A program made the translations under genes and the position numbers. Below are positions 17,030 through 25,372 of a stretch of 64,000 bases of DNA, one piece after another. This DNA comes from Donghicola eburneus (GTDB lineage Bacteria; Pseudomonadota; Alphaproteobacteria; Rhodobacterales; Rhodobacteraceae), in contig NZ_FOXY01000005.1 in assembly GCF_900115865.1 (NCBI RefSeq), positions 1 to 64,000 on the forward strand. Direction: 5' to 3'. The notes under the pieces were generated by a model. That model ran no database searches, was not told the origin of the DNA, and saw only the letters and a list, made by a program, of their open reading frames with translations. Each line of letters starts with the position of its first letter. The stretch's first letter is position 1.

Positions 17030-17929
17030 TTGGAATTCAAACGTCTGAAATACTTTATCGCCGTGGCCGAGGAGTTGAACTTCGGCCGCGCCGCTGTGCG
17101 TCTAGGAATGGCGCAGCCGCCCTTGTCGCGGCAGATCGCGGCGCTCGAAGATCAGCTCGGCGTCAAACTCTTTGACCGCAGCCGCAACCAGATCCGCCTG
17201 ACCGACGCGGGCGCTGCCTTCTTGCAGCGCGCACGGGATATCCTACGCGATCTGGACAGCGCGTATCGAGAGGCAAGGTTGATCGGCCAAGGCGGTGCGG
17301 GCCAGCTGCGGATTGCATTCGTCGGATCGGCCACCCACGGGCCGCTGCCGGGCCTCATTCAGGCCTACCGGTCGAAATACAAGAACGTCGATCTGTCCCT
17401 GTCCTCGATGAACAACGCCGATTTAGAACGCGCCCTGATCCGCCGCGACATCGACATCGCTGTGGCCCGACCGTATCTAAGCGGGTCAGAAGAACTGCGT
17501 TCAGCAGAACTGTTCCGTGAACCGTTGATCTTGGCGATCCCTGATGGCTCACCCTTTGCGGATGCGGCCCGTTCTCTTGATCTGCGTGATCTGTCAGAGG
17601 AACCTTTCGTTCTCTATCCCCGCCGGCCAAGGCCTTCGTTTGCAGACTTCATCCTGCGGGTCTGTGCTGAGAACGAGGTCACCCCAAAGGATCAAATTTT
17701 TGCTCAGGACTACCAGACAGCAATATCGCTGGTCTCGGTTGGGGTAGGGGTCGCGATGGTACCAGAGAGCGTGTCGCGTTCGCCGCGCTCCGGCGTGGTT
17801 TACAAGCCCTATACAGGGCACAACCCGGGTACCAGCCTGACGGCCCACGCGCGGCTCGACAATCGCAAGCCGCAGGTGATGAACTTCTTTTCTCTGCTTC
17901 AGTCTTTTGCGCGGAGCGGGACAGACTAA
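17030..17929 (+). CDS. LysR-family transcriptional regulator (CatR/BenM-like)
   Basis: A 299-aa regulator with the winged-helix DNA-binding domain at residues 1-60 (LNFGRAAVRLGMAQPPLSRQ) and a periplasmic-binding-protein-like effector domain after about residue 90. Start is a TTG 22 bases after the hydrolase stop; no ATG fits the family N-terminus MEFKRLKYF. It is the last gene of the dioxygenase operon. It probably senses a muconate intermediate and acts at the T-N11-A palindrome 3.5 kb upstream. Confidence 0.85.
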   Translation: MEFKRLKYFIAVAEELNFGRAAVRLGMAQPPLSRQIAALEDQLGVKLFDRSRNQIRLTDAGAAFLQRARDILRDLDSAYREARLIGQGGAGQLRIAFVGSATHGPLPGLIQAYRSKYKNVDLSLSSMNNADLERALIRRDIDIAVARPYLSGSEELRSAELFREPLILAIPDGSPFADAARSLDLRDLSEEPFVLYPRRPRPSFADFILRVCAENEVTPKDQIFAQDYQTAISLVSVGVGVAMVPESVSRSPRSGVVYKPYTGHNPGTSLTAHARLDNRKPQVMNFFSLLQSFARSGTD

Positions 17930-17956
17930 GCGGGCAGAAGCGCCGATACAGAGCAC

Positions 17957-17983
17957 GCAAGCACGGCGCCTCTCCGTGCCTGC
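17957..17983. terminator. candidate bidirectional terminator hairpin
   Basis: GCACGG...CCGTGC with outer GCA/TGC pairs forms a GC-rich hairpin between the convergent LysR and SDR genes. There is no clear T-run on either side, so confidence is moderate. Confidence 0.4.
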
Positions 17984-17996
17984 GTCCCGTTAATGA

Positions 17997-18764
17997 TCAG
18001 TATTTGTAGGACTGACCGCCGTCGATCGTGATGACCGCACCGTTCACGAAATTTGCCTCTCCGGACAACAAGAAGGCTGTGAGCGCCGCGACCTCTTCGG
18101 GTTTGCCGAAACGCTTCATCGGGTTGACCGACACAAACTCTTCACCAACCTTTTCCCAATCATCGCCACCCATCTGCCGAAGCGATCCTTCGACCATCGC
18201 GGTCATGATCGCACCCGGCGCAATCGCGTTGATCTGAATCCCGTATTGGCCGTACTCGATTGCACTGTTGCGGGTCAGGCCGACGACGCCGTGCTTGCTG
18301 GCCGCATAGCCCGACTGGTTGCCGACTCCGCGAATGCCGCCCACGGACGCTGTGTTCACAATAGCGCCCGAGCCCTGTTCACGCATGACCTTAAGCACTT
18401 CGGCCATGCCAAAGAACACGCCATCTAGGTTGATCGAAACGACCTTGTGGAACTCGTCCGCGCCGAAGTCTTCGGTCAGGTTCTGCTTGCCTTCGATCCC
18501 AGCGTTGTTGAAGAAACCATCGATGCGGCCGAACTTTTCGATCGTCTTGGCAACATAGGCTTTTACGTCGTCCAATTCCGCGACGTTGGCTTTGACCACC
18601 AGTACGTCCCCGCCGAGTTTGTCTGCCAGCGTGTCCAAGGCGTCTTTGTTCAGGTCCACGAGCACGAGCTTCGCACCCTCTTGCGATAGGCGCTCTGCCG
18701 TTGCCTCGCCTAGGCCGGATGCCGCGCCGGTGACGATGACGACCTTATCTTCAAAACGTTTCAT
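17997..18764 (-). CDS. SDR-family NAD(P)-dependent oxidoreductase
   Basis: A 255-aa classical short-chain dehydrogenase. It has TGAASGLG (cofactor), NNAG, catalytic Ser in NTASVGG and YAASK with the catalytic Tyr/Lys. An acidic residue after strand 2 (VDLNKD) suggests NAD preference. It is convergent with the dioxygenase operon. Some relatives oxidise cis-dihydrodiols to catechols, which would fit the neighbourhood, but general FabG-like activities cannot be excluded. Confidence 0.85.
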   Translation of the reverse strand: MKRFEDKVVIVTGAASGLGEATAERLSQEGAKLVLVDLNKDALDTLADKLGGDVLVVKANVAELDDVKAYVAKTIEKFGRIDGFFNNAGIEGKQNLTEDFGADEFHKVVSINLDGVFFGMAEVLKVMREQGSGAIVNTASVGGIRGVGNQSGYAASKHGVVGLTRNSAIEYGQYGIQINAIAPGAIMTAMVEGSLRQMGGDDWEKVGEEFVSVNPMKRFGKPEEVAALTAFLLSGEANFVNGAVITIDGGQSYKY

Positions 18765-18930
18765 CAGTACGCTCCTTCACTATAAATTCCACAATCCATG
18801 CGAAGGAGGTATGCTGTTAAAAAGGAAGTGCAAGTGGCTGAAAATAATGCATTTACCAGTCATCAAAGGAATGAGCAGACGCATGTCAATCCACGCACGG
18901 AGATGACAGGATTGTCATCATCATAGGCGG

Positions 18931-19848
18931 CTAAGAGGCATCTTTGGGGGCCGTGATCCGATGATAGTCCGAGGGTTCGCGGTGCATCGCAAAGTTAAAG
19001 ATGTTTGCGCGGATTTCGGTGCAACGGTCCAAGTCGACTTCGGCCGTGATCACCTCGTCTCCGACGCCCTGCGCCTTGGCAATGATTTCGCCGGTTGGGG
19101 CGACGATGACACTGCCGCCGATCAGATCGCAACCCTCTTCGTTCCCTGCTTTGGCCACCGCAACAGCCCAGAGGCCATTCTGGTAGCAGCCTGCCTGAAC
19201 CGAGAGTTCATTGTGGAAGTACTGCAAGTGGTCATGCTCGGGTGCGGGTGGGTAATGCAGGGGCGTGTTGTATCCCAGTACGACCAACTCTGCGCCTGCC
19301 AGGCCCAAGGACCGCCATGTCTCGGGCCAGCGGCGGTCGTTACAGATGCACATCCCCGCCTTACCATCGAATGCATCAAAGGCATGAAAGCCCAGATCTC
19401 CCTTTTCGAAGTAGTACTTTTCGAGGTGCTGAAAGGGTCGCCAGTCCTCGAATTCGAAGTGCCCGGGCAGGTGGATCTTGCGGTATTTGCCGATGATCTC
19501 TCCGGACTCGTTCACCATGATCGCTGTATTGTAATGGTGTCCATCCGCCGTGAGTTCTGCGTAACCGAGGTGAAATCCAATCCCGAGTTCTCGCGACAGA
19601 TCAAACAGCGGCTGGGTGTCTGCATTCGGCATCTCGGTCTCGAACCATTGGTCGATGTCGGCTGGGTCAGTGAAATGCCAGCGCGGGAAAAAGGTTGTCA
19701 GCGCCAGTTCAGGAAAGACGACGACCCGCGCTCCGCGGGCTTTGGCCGCGCGCATCAGGGCGCACATGCGGGCCACGGCAGAGGCGCGGCTTTCGTCTCG
19801 AGCGATCGGGCCGAGTTGCGCGCCAGCGACGATGAATTTGCGGCTCAT
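18931..19848 (-). CDS. N-carbamoyl-D-amino acid hydrolase (D-carbamoylase, nitrilase fold)
   Basis: A 305-aa nitrilase-superfamily amidase. The Glu-Lys-Cys triad is visible as Glu47 (FPELALTTFFPRWHF), Lys124 (RKIHLPG) and Cys169 (CICNDRRWPE). The stretches GIGFHLGYAEL and QHLEKYYFEKGDLGF match Agrobacterium D-carbamoylases as I know them. The start is the ATG overlapping the upstream gene by 4 bases; the longer open frame upstream is antisense-like noise. It hydrolyses N-carbamoyl amino acids to the amino acid, CO2 and ammonia. Last gene of a six-gene operon. Confidence 0.85.
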   Translation of the reverse strand: MSRKFIVAGAQLGPIARDESRASAVARMCALMRAAKARGARVVVFPELALTTFFPRWHFTDPADIDQWFETEMPNADTQPLFDLSRELGIGFHLGYAELTADGHHYNTAIMVNESGEIIGKYRKIHLPGHFEFEDWRPFQHLEKYYFEKGDLGFHAFDAFDGKAGMCICNDRRWPETWRSLGLAGAELVVLGYNTPLHYPPAPEHDHLQYFHNELSVQAGCYQNGLWAVAVAKAGNEEGCDLIGGSVIVAPTGEIIAKAQGVGDEVITAEVDLDRCTEIRANIFNFAMHREPSDYHRITAPKDAS

Positions 19849-21074
19849 TTCAGGCCTCCTGTCAGGTCCAACACCACGTCGAGCAAGACTTGAGCGCCTG
19901 CCTCGATATCCGTGGCATCGGTGTGTTCGTTGATGTTGTGGCTCAACCCCTTGTTCGAAGGGACAAAGATCATGGCGGTCGGGCAATTGGGCGCGAACAT
20001 TTGCGCGTCGTGCCCCGCGCCAGAGGGCATACGTTTGACGGGCAGTTGGCGGTTCTGGGCGGCGGTTTCGACCCGCGTAACCAGCGCGTCGTCGAAAACC
20101 ACGGGCGCAAAGCGGGCGAGGGGGCGGATGTCCAAGGTGCATTCGGCCGCCTCTGCGATCTGCTGTGCCTGAGAGAGAAGACGGTCCGTCGCCGATGTCA
20201 GGATGTCTCCGTCTGTGTTCCGCATGTCCACGGTCAGCCGCGCACGGTCTGGGACCACGTTGACAAGGCAAGGCGAGACTTCGAAGACGCCGACGGTGGC
20301 CACCTGCGGCTCGCCGAGCTCTTGGGCCATCTCATCTGCGAGCCTTGCGATCGCAAAGCCGACCTGTCCCGCATCGCGCCGCAGCGACATGGGCGTCGTG
20401 CCCGCGTGGTTGGTCTGGCCGCGCACGGTAAATTCTGTCCAATGAATGCCTTGGACGCCCGTGACGGCGCCGATCTTTAGTCCCTCGGTCTCGAGCACTG
20501 GTCCTTGTTCGATGTGCAGTTCCAGATAGGCGGACGGGGTGATTGGCAGGTCCTGTCCGGCATAGTCGATCCGGCGCAATTCCTCTCCGACCAGTGCGTC
20601 GCCACTGGTGGCGCGCGTTGACAGCATCTCGTCTAGGTCCAATGCGCCTTGGTGCACGCCCGATCCCATCATGTCGGGGGCGAACCGCGCGCCTTCTTCG
20701 TTGGTAAAGGCTGCGACCGCAACCGGCAGGTCCGTTTCTGTTTCGCTGGCGTTCAGAGCAGCAATGACTTCGAGCCCCGCGAGAACGCCAAGCGCTCCGT
20801 CATAGAGGCCCCCTGTGGCGACTGTGTCGATGTGCGATCCGATCATCACCGGCGCATCTTCGGTTCGGCCCGCACGAATGCCCCAGATGTTTCCGATGGC
20901 GTCTATGAAGACCTCGCAGTTTAGCGCGTGCAGGCTCTTTACGAACCAATCACGGCCCGCTTTGTCGGCATCGGTCAGGGCTAGGCGACAGACCCCGCCG
21001 CCGTCTCGTGCGCCGATCGCGCCAAGCTCGTGGACAGAGGCCATCAAGCGCTCGATCGAAATCTGCGGTGTCAT
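19845..21074 (-). CDS. M20-family N-carbamoyl-L-amino acid hydrolase / allantoate amidohydrolase-like
   Basis: A 409-aa dinuclear-metal amidohydrolase. Metal-binding elements are GSHIDT, the bridging Asp in YDGALG, FTNEEG and the late His in LSHNINEHTD. The substrate-binding lid region includes QTNHAGTTPM. The family removes carbamoyl or ureido groups from L-amino acids, allantoate or beta-ureidopropionate. It overlaps both neighbours by ATGA. Paired with a D-carbamoylase it suggests use of N-carbamoyl compounds of either configuration. Confidence 0.85.
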   Translation of the reverse strand: MTPQISIERLMASVHELGAIGARDGGGVCRLALTDADKAGRDWFVKSLHALNCEVFIDAIGNIWGIRAGRTEDAPVMIGSHIDTVATGGLYDGALGVLAGLEVIAALNASETETDLPVAVAAFTNEEGARFAPDMMGSGVHQGALDLDEMLSTRATSGDALVGEELRRIDYAGQDLPITPSAYLELHIEQGPVLETEGLKIGAVTGVQGIHWTEFTVRGQTNHAGTTPMSLRRDAGQVGFAIARLADEMAQELGEPQVATVGVFEVSPCLVNVVPDRARLTVDMRNTDGDILTSATDRLLSQAQQIAEAAECTLDIRPLARFAPVVFDDALVTRVETAAQNRQLPVKRMPSGAGHDAQMFAPNCPTAMIFVPSNKGLSHNINEHTDATDIEAGAQVLLDVVLDLTGGLK

Positions 21075-22312
21075 GCGGCGCGGCCCCGCACTTCGTCGCC
21101 CATCTCGCCGACCAGTTTGGCATAGAGGGCGGCATCGGTGTCGCCTTCGGTGCCGAACACCAACACCCGAGAGGTTGCAGATAGACCAAGCAGCGCCGCA
21201 GCCTCTGGGTCGGACAGAGCGGCCGAGAGACCTGCGAGACCCGCAACGGCGGACTCACCTGCGACGATCGGAGTATCGCCGTCTTTGGGGTAGGCGAGGA
21301 GTTTCATCGCGGCCACGGCAGCCTCGTCGGTGACAGCCATCACCGCGTCCCCGTGATCGCGCAGAATTTCCCACGCGAGGGCAGAGACTTCGCCGCAGGC
21401 CAGACCGGCCATTAGGGTGTCGAGGTCGCCTTCGACTGCGGTCAGTGCACCCGCTTGGATAGACTCGAGGACACAGGCCGACTTGTCAGGGTCACACAAA
21501 ACGACCGTTGGGCGGTCCGTACCGAACTTGCGCACAACATGGGCGGTTACGGCAGCGGCCATGCCGCCCACACCAGTCTGTAGGAAGATATGGGTCGGGG
21601 GCGTGTCAATCGCGTCGATCGCCTCGGCGGCCATTAGCTCGTAGCCCTGCATGACGTCTTTGGGTACTTCCATATAGCCGGGGTAAGAGGTGTCTGAGAC
21701 CACAAACCAGCCCTCCTTGGTGGCCGTTTCCTGCGCCTCTCGTACGCTGTCGTCGTAGTTGCCAGCGCAGCGGATCACCTTCGCCCCATAGGACTCGATC
21801 GCGGCTTTTCGGCCTTCGGACACGGTGGCGTGGATAAAGATCGTGCAGTTGCAGCCAAAGGTTTGTGCGCCCCACGCGACAGAGCGCCCGTGGTTGCCGT
21901 CCGTCGCGCAGCAGACGGTGATCTGCGAGACCAGATCATCACGGGCGCGTCCGGTAATCTCGGACATAGGAACGGGCTGCCCAAGGGCGTCTGATACTTT
22001 GGCTCGCAGCAGGCGCGCAACGGCATAGGCCCCGCCGAGGGCCTTGAAACTGCCCAGACCAAAGCGTCCACCTTCGTCTTTGTAATGCAGAGCCGCGATC
22101 CCGAGGTCCGCCGCCAAAGCGGGCAGGGACACGAGCGGCGTTGGAGCATAGCCAGGCCAGTCAGAAATCGTATCTCGGGCTGCGCTGAGGCCTGCGTCCG
22201 ACAGGATCGCATTCTGCGCTTCGGTCCAAGGATGGGTCTTCGCGGCCATCTGGTTCAGGGTGAGCGTAAACGCCGACGGGGTGCCAGCATGGCGCGTGAG
22301 TGTGGTGGTCAT
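21071..22312 (-). CDS. dpaL: diaminopropionate ammonia-lyase
   Basis: A 413-aa PLP fold-type II enzyme. Lys90 in FGLGSFKALGGAYA aligns with the cofactor lysine (Lys77) of E. coli YgeX. CATDGNHGRSVAWGAQ and FGTEGDTD are also family signatures. It converts 2,3-diaminopropionate to pyruvate and two ammonia. The start is chosen at the ATG preceded by GAGGACGAC; the longer frame adds an unrelated 17-residue extension. It follows the TRAP binding-protein gene by 7 bases. Confidence 0.9.
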   Translation of the reverse strand: MTTTLTRHAGTPSAFTLTLNQMAAKTHPWTEAQNAILSDAGLSAARDTISDWPGYAPTPLVSLPALAADLGIAALHYKDEGGRFGLGSFKALGGAYAVARLLRAKVSDALGQPVPMSEITGRARDDLVSQITVCCATDGNHGRSVAWGAQTFGCNCTIFIHATVSEGRKAAIESYGAKVIRCAGNYDDSVREAQETATKEGWFVVSDTSYPGYMEVPKDVMQGYELMAAEAIDAIDTPPTHIFLQTGVGGMAAAVTAHVVRKFGTDRPTVVLCDPDKSACVLESIQAGALTAVEGDLDTLMAGLACGEVSALAWEILRDHGDAVMAVTDEAAVAAMKLLAYPKDGDTPIVAGESAVAGLAGLSAALSDPEAAALLGLSATSRVLVFGTEGDTDAALYAKLVGEMGDEVRGRAA

Positions 22313-22319
22313 GTCGTCC

Positions 22320-23408
22320 TCAGGGGTCTTGCGGTTGGCTCGGGCGGCAGGTGCGCCGCCCAAACCGATGCGATGGCGTGTACTTTGCCGCTTCGATCGA
22401 GCTGAGCATCGAGTCCAGCATTTCGGTGCCCTCGGCGCCGTAGCTTTCTTCGATCAAAGCACGCACGGCGGGTTGGGCTGCTTCGGCAAATTTCGCCTGC
22501 TCTTCGGGAGTGACAACGTTCACGTCGAGCTTGCCTTGCAGAGCGGGCAGACCCTTTTCCGAGGCTTCGATCACGCGGGACATGGAGCGGCCCGCATCTG
22601 TGGCCACATCCGCCGCCCACGAGATCAGGTACTGGTCTTCTTCGGACAGGGACTCGAGGAATTCCGCGTTCATGGTCCAGATGTAGGGCGTGATCAGGTG
22701 GTTGGTGATCGACAGGTATTGCTGCACTTCGTCAAACTTTGCAAAGGCGATGATCGGCACGGGGTTCATCTGGCCGTCGGCCACGCCGGTTTGCAGCGCG
22801 GTGTAAACCTCGGCCCACGGCAGGGCGGTCGGCTGGCCCCCAAGGCTTGAGATGATCGCCTCGTGGGTGGGTAGGGTCATGGTGCGGATGCGCTGACCGT
22901 CCATATCTTCGACCGAGGAAATCGGGCCTTTGGACGAGGTGAAGGCAAAGAAGCCGCCGGAGTCCAGCAGACCCAGCACTTTAAGGCCAGTTTTCTCTTC
23001 GAGGTCGGCCGAGAATTTTGCGCCAAACTCGCTGTCCATGTCGATCACTTCAGACGCAACACCGATGTTCGGGAAGGCAAAGGGAATGTCGAACACCCCA
23101 ACCAGCGGGTAGTGCTGCGCCATGCCGCCCGACGACGAGATCACGGTTTCTACAAGGCCCGAACGCACCTGTTCGATGACTTCGTTGTCTTTGCCAAGCT
23201 GGCCGTTTGCGAACAGCTGTACTTCGATACGGCCGTTGGAGTTTGACTCCACAAGGCTCTTGAAGACTGCGGCCATCGCGCCCGAGTGGCTGGCAAAGGG
23301 GTCTTCGGGGTTCAGGTGCGCAAGGCGGATGGTGGTGTCCGCCGCATAGGCTTGGGCCGCGATGCAAAGGGCTGCAACAGCCGTGGCGGTAGCTTTCAAG
23401 AAGCGCAT
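22320..23408 (-). CDS. dctP: TRAP transporter substrate-binding protein
   Basis: A 362-aa periplasmic solute receptor with a signal peptide (residues 1-22, ending AQAYA). The DctP domain contains the conserved Arg-containing stretch IRTMTLPTHEAIISSLGGQPTALPW. It hands an organic anion or amino-acid-like solute to the DctQM membrane complex. The last ~20 residues (TPSHRFGRRTCRPSQPQDP) are Arg/Pro-rich and unlike the usual helical ending, so the original stop may have been lost by a small mutation. The genes beside it suggest a ureido- or diamino-acid ligand (inference). Confidence 0.85.
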   Translation of the reverse strand: MRFLKATATAVAALCIAAQAYAADTTIRLAHLNPEDPFASHSGAMAAVFKSLVESNSNGRIEVQLFANGQLGKDNEVIEQVRSGLVETVISSSGGMAQHYPLVGVFDIPFAFPNIGVASEVIDMDSEFGAKFSADLEEKTGLKVLGLLDSGGFFAFTSSKGPISSVEDMDGQRIRTMTLPTHEAIISSLGGQPTALPWAEVYTALQTGVADGQMNPVPIIAFAKFDEVQQYLSITNHLITPYIWTMNAEFLESLSEEDQYLISWAADVATDAGRSMSRVIEASEKGLPALQGKLDVNVVTPEEQAKFAEAAQPAVRALIEESYGAEGTEMLDSMLSSIEAAKYTPSHRFGRRTCRPSQPQDP

Positions 23409-23442
23409 GGTAGTTTCCTTTCCTGTTGGGGTGCTGCCAGAT

Positions 23443-24726
23443 TCACAGGCCTAGCAGTCGGGGGATGAAAAGCGTCAGGTCAGACCAGAAGGCGATCACC
23501 AGTAGGATGCCGACTTCGGCCAGAATGAAGGGCCAGAGCTCTTTGGTAATGCTCTCGACCTTTTCGCCGGTGACAGAGGCCAGCACGAAGAGGCAGGCCC
23601 CCACTGGTGGCGTCATGAGAGAGATATTGAGCGCGAGGATGATCATGATCCCTGCGTGCACCGGTTCCATCCCGATTTGGGCGGTCAACGGGGCCAAGAC
23701 AGGGGCCAGAATGATGAGCGTTGCGTTGATGTCCATCACAAGGCCGATCACCAGCAAGAGCAGCAGGATCAGCGCAATGACAATTTGCGGGTTCTCCGAG
23801 ACCGACAGCAGACCGGTCGCGATGGCTTGGGGGATGCGGTTGAACGTCATCCACCAGCCCAAGATGGTCGCCGACGCGATGATCAGGAAGATGACGCCAG
23901 TGATCCGGGTGGTCCGCACTGCGATCTCGTACAGGTCCTGCCATGTCAGGGCGCGGTAGATCACGCCACCGACGAACAGAGCATAAGCAACAGCGATCGC
24001 AGCCGCCTCGGTCGGGGTCGCGAACCCGCCAAGGATCGAACCAAGGATGAAGAGGGGCAGGAGAGCGGCGAGGAACCCTTCTCGCAGGGCTTTGATCACG
24101 ATGCCAAAGCTGGGGCGGCCTTCGCCCTTGGGCAGGTTCTTCTTTTTCGCGTGCAGCGCAATGACCAGCATGCAGGTGCCGCAGATTAACAGTCCCGGCA
24201 GAATGCCCGCCGCGAACAGCCCTGCGATTGAGACGCCCATGATCGAGCCGTAGATGATGGCGAGGGTCGAGGGCGGGATGGTCGGGCCAATGATCGACCC
24301 GGCCGCAGTCACGGCCGCAGCATAGGGGCGTTTGTAACCAGCTTTTTCCATCGCGGGGACCAGCGTGTTGCCAAAGGCCGCAGCGTCTGCAGTTGCCGAT
24401 CCGGTGATGCCGGCAAACATGACCGACGCGACCATGTTTGAATGCGCCATCCCGCCGCGCATCCAGCCGACCAAAGCATCCGCAAGCCGAACCAGTCCCA
24501 GAGTGATGCCCGAGCGGTTCATAATCTCGCCTGCCAAAATGAAGAACGGCATGGCGAGGAATGGGAACAGGTCGAGTCCCGCAAAGACCCGATCTGGTGC
24601 CATCTGCATAAAGCGCGGGCCCATGTCGAGGATGCCGATCATGCCGGACACCCCGATGGCAAAGCCGACCGGCATGCCCAAAGCCATGAGTCCGAAAAAC
24701 GCGATTGCGACGAATAGAGCACCCAT
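23443..24726 (-). CDS. dctM: TRAP transporter large permease
   Basis: A 427-aa membrane protein with about 12 hydrophobic segments, beginning MGALFVAIAFFGLMALGMPVGFA, the usual DctM start. GSATADAAAFGNTLVPAM is a family signature. It forms the sodium-driven transport core. It overlaps the small-permease stop by one base and precedes dctP by 34 bases. Confidence 0.9.
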   Translation of the reverse strand: MGALFVAIAFFGLMALGMPVGFAIGVSGMIGILDMGPRFMQMAPDRVFAGLDLFPFLAMPFFILAGEIMNRSGITLGLVRLADALVGWMRGGMAHSNMVASVMFAGITGSATADAAAFGNTLVPAMEKAGYKRPYAAAVTAAGSIIGPTIPPSTLAIIYGSIMGVSIAGLFAAGILPGLLICGTCMLVIALHAKKKNLPKGEGRPSFGIVIKALREGFLAALLPLFILGSILGGFATPTEAAAIAVAYALFVGGVIYRALTWQDLYEIAVRTTRITGVIFLIIASATILGWWMTFNRIPQAIATGLLSVSENPQIVIALILLLLLVIGLVMDINATLIILAPVLAPLTAQIGMEPVHAGIMIILALNISLMTPPVGACLFVLASVTGEKVESITKELWPFILAEVGILLVIAFWSDLTLFIPRLLGL

Positions 24727-25268
24727 CAGTTGTTCTCCCGCAGGGCCATGGTGGCCTCGGACACACCGGTGGATGCCGGCGCCTCTTTGGCGAAAAAGTC
24801 GTGGATGCCTGTTAGGGCCAGTTGTGCGCAGGCCATCGCTGCGGCCAGGGGGACACCCATGAACGGGTAGCCCTTGGGAATGCCGTAGATCATGGTGAAC
24901 CGGCTGAAGCCCTTGGCTGCGAAGCCGAGGCCGTACCAGAACAGCGCAAAGAAGAAGGCAAAGGCGATCACGTCAAAGGCCACCGCCAGCCAGCGCCGCA
25001 CGGGGGCTGGCAGACGGCCAAAGACGAACTCGACCCCGATATGTTCGCGGTAGGCAATCCCAGAGGACACCGCCAAGAGCGCCATCCAGATCATCAAGTA
25101 GCGGGCCAATTCCTCGGTAAAGGTCAGGGGCAGGGGGATGACATAGCGGACCAATACGCCAAGCCAGACGTCCAGCACCAGCACCACCAGCAGGGCCACA
25201 CACACACGTTCAACGAGCCAATTAACCTTGAGGCTCATACTCTTAGCCTTGGCGGACAGATTGGCCAT
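24726..25268 (-). CDS. dctQ: TRAP transporter small permease
   Basis: A 180-aa protein with four hydrophobic segments and the DctQ signature region (RYVIPLPLTFTEELARYLMIWM). The start at MANLSAKAK is chosen because GGAG lies 10-13 bases upstream; the longer frame runs into the operator region. First gene of the operon, divergent from an RpiR regulator. Confidence 0.85.
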   Translation of the reverse strand: MANLSAKAKSMSLKVNWLVERVCVALLVVLVLDVWLGVLVRYVIPLPLTFTEELARYLMIWMALLAVSSGIAYREHIGVEFVFGRLPAPVRRWLAVAFDVIAFAFFFALFWYGLGFAAKGFSRFTMIYGIPKGYPFMGVPLAAAMACAQLALTGIHDFFAKEAPASTGVSEATMALRENN

Positions 25269-25307
25269 TTGGCGAATCTCCTGCTGTGAAAACACTTGTT
25301 CTTTTAG

Positions 25308-25323
25308 TGAAAACGTATTTTCA
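25308..25323. promoter_or_regulatory. candidate operator in the dctQ-rpiR divergent region
   Basis: TGAAAA-CGTA-TTTTCA is a perfect 6-4-6 inverted repeat between the divergent TRAP operon and the RpiR-type regulator. A related degenerate site lies 17 bases further right. Likely regulator binding site; not proven. Confidence 0.5.
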
Positions 25324-25339
25324 TATGATGTGAGAAGTA

Positions 25340-25355
25340 GAAAACGTGATTTCAC
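25340..25355. promoter_or_regulatory. second, imperfect candidate operator
   Basis: GAAAACGTGATTTCAC shares GAAAACGT with the site at 25308 and has GAAA/TTTC arms. It lies just before the regulator's ribosome site, where binding would block its own expression. Inferred from similarity only. Confidence 0.4.
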
Positions 25356-25372
25356 GACAGGAGCGATGACGT

